From assembly GCA_946886255.1 (NCBI GenBank), contig CAMPIG010000026.1, positions 1 through 21,222 of the forward strand: a stretch of DNA of 21,222 nucleotides, in the 5' to 3' direction. Both the position numbers and the translations under genes were made by a program. This DNA comes from an uncultured Cellvibrio sp. (GTDB lineage: Bacteria; Pseudomonadota; Gammaproteobacteria; Pseudomonadales; Cellvibrionaceae). The notes beneath the pieces are model-generated. The model was not told the origin of the DNA and made no database searches. It saw nothing but the letters and a program-made list of their open reading frames with translations. Shown in pieces: positions 14,941 to 21,222 of the stretch (within the stretch, counting starts at the first letter, position 1; the number at the start of each line of letters is the position of its first letter).

Positions 14941-17508
14941 GTGTCGTCTATTACCACTAATAACAACCAAGCTTCATCGCTTCCCTCAATTCTGATTGTG
15001 AATAACGATCCGGCAGCGCTGGAACAAATTAAAGCCTGCCTGACCAAAGCCGGTCATTCCCGCCTCACCTCAGTGGATTCTGCCACTAAAGCGCTGCGTT
15101 ATTTGCGTCACCACCCTGTTGATCTTCTGGTTCTCGATGTCGAGACGCGCGACCTTGACGGTTGGCGACTGTCGCGCCTGGTGCGCAGCGGTATCCTGAA
15201 CTGCCGTGCAGACCTGCCGATTATCATCGTCACCAGCACCTGGTGTGAACGTATTGCGGAAGTGACGGCGCGTGAGTACGGCATCAATTATCTGGTCCCG
15301 CTGAACCATCTTTATCGGTTGCCGGAATTGGTTAAACATTTCGGCACAAAACACGAAGGTGAACTGGCGAGACCACGTTTGCTGGTAGTAGAGGACCAGC
15401 AGGACACCTCAGATTTAATCAAGCGCGTGCTGGCCACGCCATTCGATATTGAAGTTGCTGCAGATGGTGAAGCCGGGTTGAAAGCCTGGCAGGCGCGGCG
15501 TCACGATCTGGTATTGCTGGATATCATGCTGCCTACCATCTCGGGGCGCGACATCCTGATAGAGATTCAGCGCATCGATCCCAATCAACCCGTGGTCATC
15601 ATGACCGCGCACACTACCATCGATCAGGCCGAAGAGTTAATGTTATTGGGCGCGGTGGATTTTTTGCCCAAGCCGTTTCGCGCGGAACAATTGCGCAAGG
15701 TTTGTGATATTGCTATCCACCGCGATGACTTCCTTGTCAGTAATGCGCAATTTGCTGCACGTGTGAGATCCCTCGAAGCCCGTGAGCTGGCCTATCGTAA
15801 TTTATATGAAAGCCATCATCAGCTGTTGGATGACCTGCAATCCGTAGTAATGGAATTAGATAAGGATTTTAAAATTTGTTTTCTGAATCGGGCGTGGGAA
15901 GGCATGATGGGGTTTTCGATTGAGGAATCCCTCGGTTCTTCTCTTGAAATGTTTATCGCGCCGGAAGATGCGACCCATTTTACGCTGTTTAAAGAAAAAA
16001 TTAGTTTGGCTCTGCTACAAAAAAAACCTTGCCCGGAAATTGAGCTGTGTTTATGTAGCAGAAAGAATCAGAAAATCTGGACTCAGTTAAAGCCTAGCCG
16101 TTCGACCCGCTCAGAGAATTTATCCACCCTGACGGTATGTCTCGACAATATTACTGAACGGCGCGAAACCCAGGAACAGCTTAAATACCTGGCTATGCAT
16201 GACTCGCTAACAGGCTTGTTCAATCGCCATTTTTTTGAGTCGACGCTGGAACAATTGTCCGCCGATGCGTTGCGTAATAACCGCCATCACGGTCTGGTAT
16301 ATATTGATCTCGACCACTTCAAAGTCATCAATGACACCTTCGGTCATCAGAAGGGCGATGATGTGTTGCGTGAAATGTCGTTGTTGCTGGGTAAGCGCAT
16401 TCGCAAGCCAGATTTACTATGTCGCTTGGGCGGCGATGAATTTGCTGTGTTATTGCACGATATCAGTGGTGAAGAAGCGAACCATTTTGCGCGGGATATC
16501 CAGACCATTATTGGGGACTTTGGTTTTCAGTTGCATGATCAACGGATGAACCTGGGTTGTAGCATCGGTCTCTCGCTGATTGACGGGAGTACCGCCAACT
16601 CTGAAGAATATTTAATGCGTGCGGATATCGCATTATATGTAGCGAAAGGCCGCGGCCGAAATCTGATTCACCAATACGACCCGCAAGATAACGAAAGCGA
16701 TGAATTACGACGCTGCATCAATGTGTCTCAAAAAATTCGCCGGGCAATTGCTGAAGATCGCATGGTGCTCTATTTCCAACCGATCTTTGATGTAAAAAAA
16801 TGCGAGATTTCGTATTACGAAGCGTTGATTCGTATGCGCGACAGTGATGGCCGTATTATCGGGCCGGCGGAGTTTATTCCAGCGTTGGAAACGTCGGGGG
16901 AAATGCATTTGCTGGATCGCTGGATTATTAAACTCGCCAGCAGAACCTTGAAGGAGTACCCGGAGCTTAATCACATTGCCATTAACCTGTCCGCCCAGGC
17001 TTTTAAAGATGAAAGCCTGGTACCGTCCATCCTCGATTGTTTGCAGGAAACCGGCATAGATGCCAGTCGCATTACCTTTGAACTGACGGAAAGCGATAGC
17101 CTGTTCAATCTCCATATCACGCAACGGGTTATTGCTGATCTGCATGCGCTGGGGTGCAGTTTTTCGGTGGATGATTTCGGCTCCGGTTTCAGTAGTTTTG
17201 CTTATCTGAAAGACTTGCCCGCGGATTACATCAAGCTGGACGGTTCGTTTATTCAAAACCTGCATCGCGATGCGGTTGATCAAACTCTGGTACGCTCCAT
17301 TATCCAAGTGGTTCAGGCGCTAGGTAAAAAAGCCGTGGCCGAATATGTTGAGAATCAGGAGATTCTGGATATCCTGCAAGAGATGGGCATCGATTTCGTA
17401 CAGGGGTTCCATATTGGATATCCTTTACCAATAGAGAAAATATTCACCAGAAATTCCGCTGAGCATTCCAGAACGCCCAATCTATTGAGTCGTTTTACCC
17501 GCTCCTGA
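14941..17508 (+). CDS. REC-REC-PAS-GGDEF-EAL cyclic-di-GMP signalling protein
   Basis: Encodes 855 residues. The start is GTG 14941 with GGGAG (14928-14932) 8 nt upstream; the nearby ATG at 14937 gives only seven codons. Domains: receiver 1 (about 16-130, Asp66 but no conserved Lys), receiver 2 (about 146-260, Asp194, Thr in IMTAH, Lys244 in PKPF), PAS (about 295-400, ending DNITERRETQEQL), GGDEF (about 412-575) with an intact GGDEF motif at 497-501 and the inhibitory RxxD site RKPD at 488-491, and EAL (about 590-840) with EAL 627-629 and DDFGSG 744-749. Both synthesis and hydrolysis of cyclic di-GMP look possible; Tyr802 replaces the usual Gly in the AEGVE motif. No histidine kinase is adjacent. 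It is cytoplasmic, with no membrane segment. It converges with the next gene, 2 nt apart. Confidence 0.95.
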   Translation: MSSITTNNNQASSLPSILIVNNDPAALEQIKACLTKAGHSRLTSVDSATKALRYLRHHPVDLLVLDVETRDLDGWRLSRLVRSGILNCRADLPIIIVTSTWCERIAEVTAREYGINYLVPLNHLYRLPELVKHFGTKHEGELARPRLLVVEDQQDTSDLIKRVLATPFDIEVAADGEAGLKAWQARRHDLVLLDIMLPTISGRDILIEIQRIDPNQPVVIMTAHTTIDQAEELMLLGAVDFLPKPFRAEQLRKVCDIAIHRDDFLVSNAQFAARVRSLEARELAYRNLYESHHQLLDDLQSVVMELDKDFKICFLNRAWEGMMGFSIEESLGSSLEMFIAPEDATHFTLFKEKISLALLQKKPCPEIELCLCSRKNQKIWTQLKPSRSTRSENLSTLTVCLDNITERRETQEQLKYLAMHDSLTGLFNRHFFESTLEQLSADALRNNRHHGLVYIDLDHFKVINDTFGHQKGDDVLREMSLLLGKRIRKPDLLCRLGGDEFAVLLHDISGEEANHFARDIQTIIGDFGFQLHDQRMNLGCSIGLSLIDGSTANSEEYLMRADIALYVAKGRGRNLIHQYDPQDNESDELRRCINVSQKIRRAIAEDRMVLYFQPIFDVKKCEISYYEALIRMRDSDGRIIGPAEFIPALETSGEMHLLDRWIIKLASRTLKEYPELNHIAINLSAQAFKDESLVPSILDCLQETGIDASRITFELTESDSLFNLHITQRVIADLHALGCSFSVDDFGSGFSSFAYLKDLPADYIKLDGSFIQNLHRDAVDQTLVRSIIQVVQALGKKAVAEYVENQEILDILQEMGIDFVQGFHIGYPLPIEKIFTRNSAEHSRTPNLLSRFTRS

Positions 17509-17510
17509 TT

Positions 17511-18368
17511 TCAATCCACATCCGGCACCGCACGCGGTGCTGCGCCCTGATAATCAATGTCGTCACAGCGCAAAGGCAGGAAGGTATCCGGCGGACGATG
17601 GTAGGTATCGAGATAGCAGGCGGTGACGCCGCTGGCGACCATGCCTGCGAACATCCGATACACTTCAGCAGCAGTGAATCCCTGGTCAGATAAGAATGCT
17701 GACATATATCCATTAATATTCATGCCCTCATCAAACCTGCGCATTAAAACCTGTTCTATTTCATACGCTAAAGTGAGGTGTGGCCCAACCTGGAATCCGA
17801 GGGATTTACTGAATTTTTCCATTGCTTCCAGGCGCTCATCGCCTTTGGCAATAGGGCGGATGTAGCCAACAATGTAGGGTTTGCCACGATTTGCTGCTGT
17901 TATGTTCTCAACAATATCTGCTGCTGCAACACCCGTCTGATGTTGGCGAAAAGCATCTTGAATAAACTCCACTCCACCCAACAGTGTATAAGGACCATAA
18001 GAGCGAGAGTCGGCTGCCAGTGAGCCTATGGTTGTTGCCGCTACCACTGAGGTGCGCGCGGCACCGGCTAACGCACCAATTTGATTGCACCAGATTCGTG
18101 GGTCAGGCCAGCTTAAGCAACCATAGATAGCTTCAATCCAATCGGCCAGAGGCTTTTCGACTAGTTTACCGGTAGCGTTCAATACCAGAATTTGGAAGTA
18201 GGATTTTTTCCCAACCAATTCCTCAAGCATCGAGTAACCATGGCAGAACACGCCTTTACCGGGAAACCATCCACCGGTTCTACTAAAAATTTTTCCTCGC
18301 TTTTGCTCAAGTGAGTCGATATAGGAAGTATCGCTGTGTGTCACTGAAGTGCTATCGCTCGATAACAT
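17511..18368 (-). CDS. Citrate-synthase-like protein B, catalytic residues missing
   Basis: Encodes 285 residues, about 100 shorter than citrate synthases and near the size of the lyase domain of citryl-CoA lyases. The fold is indicated by FCHGYSMLEELVGKKSYFQI (41-60), the spacing of the helices, and a C-terminus IDYQGAAPRAVP that resembles the family's closing Y-G-P-R. The three catalytic positions are changed: the His-containing loop reads YGPYTLLGGVE without His, Arg171 replaces the second His in VGYIRPIAKGDER, and Asn219 replaces the Asp in MNINGYMSAFL. Its start codon lies 17 nt inside the end of protein A's gene with no good ribosome-binding site, so translation is coupled. A is a distant paralogue. 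A binding, regulatory or scaffold role with A is more likely than classical synthase activity. Function unknown. Confidence 0.8.
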   Translation of the reverse strand: MLSSDSTSVTHSDTSYIDSLEQKRGKIFSRTGGWFPGKGVFCHGYSMLEELVGKKSYFQILVLNATGKLVEKPLADWIEAIYGCLSWPDPRIWCNQIGALAGAARTSVVAATTIGSLAADSRSYGPYTLLGGVEFIQDAFRQHQTGVAAADIVENITAANRGKPYIVGYIRPIAKGDERLEAMEKFSKSLGFQVGPHLTLAYEIEQVLMRRFDEGMNINGYMSAFLSDQGFTAAEVYRMFAGMVASGVTACYLDTYHRPPDTFLPLRCDDIDYQGAAPRAVPDVD

Positions 18369-19161
18369 AATTTTCGTCGCTCACAAAAGGCATCGCGGTA
18401 ATAGGTTTATTGGCCAATTCAAGGCCATGCGCCACTAACCCGGGCGCGCCAAATAATTGAAACAAGCACCCGCCTGCGCGTGGATGAAAGCCGAGGTCTG
18501 CAAATACCGCAGCGGCGACGCCTGTGGTTAGCCACCCAAATCCATGAGGCTCCAGCGCCGCTGCAAATTGATGCCCCCAGCGCAAAATATCACCGGCGGC
18601 ACGCATTGTTAAAAGATGCTGGGCAATAGCCTTGGTCATGAGATCCACCCCACCAAATTGTTTGCCAAAACCCGCGTAATTATTCTCGTGCTGTTGATGA
18701 GTATTAATCATCTCTCTTGCCACTAGCTCGGGGTCTTCATGATGTCGTTTACGGAGAAAACGCATAGCACTTTCTATTTCGCCACCACCGAGATGCGCTC
18801 CGCCAAGCACGGCTGAAGCGATAGGCAATATATGCAAAGGATCTGTTTTACCGACACCGACGTTCATGGCTGCGCGAGTGGCGGCATGGCGTGGGCCCGG
18901 ATTAATTAATGCAATCATCAGGCTTTGCAGTAATTGTGCTTCGGATTTAGAGGGGAGTTCACCGCGGAACAGCAAATAAAAAACATCAATGAATGAGCGT
19001 TTTTCCATCAGCTCGATAAGATCGTAGCCGTGACAAAATGTTTTGGCAGCAATATAAGGGTTGTCTTCGCTGGGTTGCTCTGACCAGATACGGGTTGCGG
19101 TTTTTTGGGTAAAGGGTTCGTTGCGACTGCGCACCTGATCGTGCTTGGGCTCTTCTGACAT
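18352..19161 (-). CDS. Citrate-synthase-like protein A, partly degenerate active site
   Basis: Encodes 269 residues of the citrate synthase/citryl-CoA lyase superfamily: FCHGYDLIELMEKRSFIDVF (42-61), YLLFRGELP and LGGAHLGGGEIE. The first catalytic His position is kept (His123). The second loop, normally GFGH, reads GFGKQFGG with Lys167, and the segment that normally carries Asp reads PHGFGWLTTG without it; the following ADLGFHP is recognisable. The N-terminal 25 residues are polar, with no signal peptide, so it is cytoplasmic. The ATG at 19161 lacks a clear Shine-Dalgarno; eight C residues on the coding strand (19185-19178) lie 17-24 nt upstream. It starts 40 nt after the receptor gene and overlaps the gene for protein B. 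Activity, if any, must differ from ordinary citrate synthase. Confidence 0.8.
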   Translation of the reverse strand: MSEEPKHDQVRSRNEPFTQKTATRIWSEQPSEDNPYIAAKTFCHGYDLIELMEKRSFIDVFYLLFRGELPSKSEAQLLQSLMIALINPGPRHAATRAAMNVGVGKTDPLHILPIASAVLGGAHLGGGEIESAMRFLRKRHHEDPELVAREMINTHQQHENNYAGFGKQFGGVDLMTKAIAQHLLTMRAAGDILRWGHQFAAALEPHGFGWLTTGVAAAVFADLGFHPRAGGCLFQLFGAPGLVAHGLELANKPITAMPFVSDENYVIER

Positions 19162-19177
19162 GGAAACGATCTCGCGA

Positions 19178-19185
19178 GGGGGGGG
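19178..19185. repeat. Eight-base G/C homopolymer between receptor and citrate-synthase-like genes
   Basis: GGGGGGGG on the plus strand (CCCCCCCC in the transcript) lies in the 40-nt gap before the ATG of protein A. Such tracts slip easily during replication. Here it would change only spacer length, so any effect would be on translation or RNA stability. Confidence 0.8.
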
Positions 19186-19201
19186 TTAATACAAACGCTG
19201 G

Positions 19202-21222
19202 CTAATTGAAAAGATATTTCAGCTCCAGCCACACACTGCGCGACTCCAGTGGATAATCATCAGCAATTGTACCGTTACTGGGTTCGCGTGCATCCGCGTC
19301 GGTCAAATTACGCATCGCGATGGACAGATCCAGGTCGGGCAACATATTTTTGCGGCGCAGGGTGAGGTTTAACAAGGTGTAATCATCAATTGCCGGTCGA
19401 GTATCTCCGGCAGCACGTTGGCGGTCTCCCACCCAATACACCTGACTGTTGAGTGACCATTGCGGTTTAAATTCCCAATTGGCCCCCACCTTGAATTGTT
19501 GGCCCGGCGCATCGGCTACGGCTTGGCCTGTTTGCGCATCTTTGGCATCTTGCCAGGAATAGTTGCCGTTAAGGCGCAAGCTGGGAATGGGCTGCCAGCT
19601 CATTTCCCATTCAAAGCCATCCCCGTCCTGGTCGCGGGCATTTTGTGCGGTGCTGGTGGTGGCACTGTCATCGGGAATAAATTCAATCATGTCTTTGGCC
19701 TGATAGGTAAACAGTGTCAGCGTTGTCTGGAAGTTAGCATTCATACGGTAATTGAACGATAGTTCCAAAGTATCAATGTGTTCGGGATCGAGATCCTGAT
19801 TGCCAAGTGATACAGGATTATTTTTGAATCGTTGTTCAGAAAAAGAGGGCGCACGGAAAGCGCTTCCGTAGAGCAATTTAGTGGTCAGGTTGTCATTTGT
19901 GGCCCAGACAAGTGCGATCCGTGGATTGGTCGTGCCACCAAAGTCAGAGTAATTGTCGTAGCGCACACCCGCTGTCATCGTCAGATCGGAAACGAGTTGC
20001 CATTCATCCTGTACAGAAAGGTAATGAATGGTGCGTGAACTATCATCCAGATAAACGAATGGGGTATCGCTCACATCAGTAAGTGTGCCGTCAACAACGG
20101 CAGCGGAACCGTCGATAACCCCCGGCCCATAATTTTTGCTTTCGTGTGATGCCAGTGTTTGTCGTCTCGTACCAATTGCGAAACGTAAACGGTGCGTATC
20201 CCAACCGTTATAAATGGAGATAAGATCAAACTGCGTATCTTCAGCCCGTTGCCCCGGATTGCCGAGTAAACCGTCAGGAAAATAAACCCTCCCGGCCGGA
20301 TTGGTAAAATTCAAGTTGCCGTCGCTTCCGATAGGTAAGATCGAGTCTTCGGGCATAAGAACGAAGCGAGCTTGAAGATCGTAAAACAAGTAACTGAAAC
20401 GTAGGGTATGGTCCCATGTATCACGGTCATCATTGAGACGATAGGTGATATCAGCCATCCATAACTCGCTGTCATCTTTGCCTTCGAAATCCAGCGCTTG
20501 CGCGGCACCTGCACCGATACCCGCATCTTTGGATATCCAGCTCCACAAATTGAATTGTAAGGTTTCGCTGCTGATCGCCAGATGTGTATCAAGCAGTTTG
20601 TAGCGGGTCGATAAAGGACCGGGGGCCAAAGACGCATCGGTACCAAACAAGGCATCAAGAGAGGATTGCAAATCTGTACTGATACGACGGTCTTTGTCGC
20701 CATCACTCTCCTGATAAGCGAGATTAAACGCAATGCCCCAGTCATTCCATGTGGTAGCACTTTGCAACCAGAAATCACTGCTGTTGAATGATCCATGGCG
20801 CGCACCAAGTTCAATTCCGCTGATCGCCGCAGCATCTTTGGTAATGACATTAATGACACCGGCGTAGGCATCCGCACCATAGATTGCTGAGCCTGGGCCA
20901 CGAATAACTTCAACGCGCGCGATACTGGCGACCGGAAGACGAAAGAGAGACGGTCGACCACCTTGCAAGCTGGACTGTACCGGTACCCCATTCATCAACA
21001 ACAAGACCTGTGGATTAAAGCCGGTGTGAATGCCGCGGATGGAATAGACCGAGTCGAGCCGACTGAGGGTGGACAGCGAAACATGTAAGCCCGGTACTGT
21101 CTCCAATACTTCATTGAGATTCCTGGCGCCCATGGCTTCGATTTCGGCGGCATAAATGACGGACGCGGTGGCCGGTGCTTTATCCAAAGGGGTGCTGTTC
21201 CCCGTTGCAATAGAGATCTCGA
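19202..21222 (-). CDS. TonB-dependent outer-membrane receptor, N-terminus beyond the window
   Basis: About 673 residues are visible. The plug domain starts at the window edge (EISIATGNSTPLDKAPATAS), followed by EIEAMGARNLNEVLETVPGL, IRGIHTGFNPQVLLLMNGVP and IEVIRGPGSAIYGADAYAGV, which are classic plug motifs. A 22-strand-type barrel follows, with TTNPRIALVWATNDNLTTKL and LLYGSAFRAPSFSEQRFKN. The open frame continues to the edge, so the apparent start at 21187 (a TTG) is not real; the signal peptide and TonB box are outside the view. The protein ends YLFN, so the usual final aromatic is one place from the end. It resembles the CirA/BtuB/FepA group for iron complexes, cobalamin or other large ligands. 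It is the first gene in view of a unit with the two citrate-synthase-like genes. The ligand is unknown. Confidence 0.93.
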   Translation of the reverse strand, partial: EISIATGNSTPLDKAPATASVIYAAEIEAMGARNLNEVLETVPGLHVSLSTLSRLDSVYSIRGIHTGFNPQVLLLMNGVPVQSSLQGGRPSLFRLPVASIARVEVIRGPGSAIYGADAYAGVINVITKDAAAISGIELGARHGSFNSSDFWLQSATTWNDWGIAFNLAYQESDGDKDRRISTDLQSSLDALFGTDASLAPGPLSTRYKLLDTHLAISSETLQFNLWSWISKDAGIGAGAAQALDFEGKDDSELWMADITYRLNDDRDTWDHTLRFSYLFYDLQARFVLMPEDSILPIGSDGNLNFTNPAGRVYFPDGLLGNPGQRAEDTQFDLISIYNGWDTHRLRFAIGTRRQTLASHESKNYGPGVIDGSAAVVDGTLTDVSDTPFVYLDDSSRTIHYLSVQDEWQLVSDLTMTAGVRYDNYSDFGGTTNPRIALVWATNDNLTTKLLYGSAFRAPSFSEQRFKNNPVSLGNQDLDPEHIDTLELSFNYRMNANFQTTLTLFTYQAKDMIEFIPDDSATTSTAQNARDQDGDGFEWEMSWQPIPSLRLNGNYSWQDAKDAQTGQAVADAPGQQFKVGANWEFKPQWSLNSQVYWVGDRQRAAGDTRPAIDDYTLLNLTLRRKNMLPDLDLSIAMRNLTDADAREPSNGTIADDYPLESRSVWLELKYLFN

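Noticed and set aside
21185..21187. TTG as the start of the receptor gene
   Set aside because: The frame stays open to the window edge and the residues before it (EISIATGNSTP) belong to the plug domain, so the true start is outside.
19202..21210. Long overlapping frames inside the receptor gene, such as 20311-20991
   Set aside because: They are Arg/Pro/Cys-rich shadow frames with no domain pattern, while the main frame has clear plug and barrel motifs.

Overview
The window looks like chromosomal DNA of a Gammaproteobacterium with about 50% GC. The block rplU-rpmA-obgE-proB, a divergent small gene next to leuS, a cyanide-insensitive type bd oxidase and two exported polysaccharide deacetylases suggest a polysaccharide degrader of the Cellvibrio/Cellvibrionaceae kind. 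This assignment is an inference from gene content and order; no database search was possible.

Layout. (1) 1-950: the 5' end of leuS leaves the left edge on the minus strand, with a divergent small YbeL-like gene. (2) 1075-2780: two overlapping genes for an exported alpha/beta-hydrolase esterase and a CE12 lipoprotein esterase, probably for plant cell-wall (pectin or xylan) deacetylation. (3) 2819-6024: housekeeping block with a promoter, rplU, rpmA, a terminator, obgE (GTG start) and proB. (4) 6146-9214, minus strand: a GbsR-type regulator followed by cioA and cioB, with a REP-like palindrome on each side of cioAB in opposite orientation. (5) 9215-9739: a 525-bp gene-poor region holding a palindrome with three 9-bp tandem repeats, a LacI-type operator-like palindrome, competing hairpins and a 24-codon leader ORF. 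(6) 9740-12738: tpiA, a class IIA fba and fbp, a compact triose-phosphate to fructose-6-phosphate cassette. (7) 13055-14854: a ThDP-dependent enzyme of the acetolactate synthase superfamily with no assigned substrate. (8) 14941-17508: an REC-REC-PAS-GGDEF-EAL protein. (9) 17511-21222, minus strand: a TonB-dependent receptor cut by the right edge, followed by two overlapping, short, catalytically degenerate citrate-synthase-like genes.

How the parts may work together. TpiA, Fba and Fbp would take glyceraldehyde-3-phosphate through to fructose-6-phosphate, or return carbon from hexose to triose phosphate; the ThDP enzyme just downstream could use a metabolite of that pool. The receptor and the two citrate-synthase-like proteins look like one transcription unit and are the best candidate here for an undescribed system: two diverged paralogues that lack most catalytic residues, produced together and probably pairing, next to a ligand-uptake receptor. 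The 5' leader of tpiA, with mutually exclusive stems over a Shine-Dalgarno site, is the best candidate for an undescribed RNA switch.

Limits. Functions rest on motifs read by eye. The regulatory sites are pattern calls. leuS and the receptor gene are incomplete because they run off the window.
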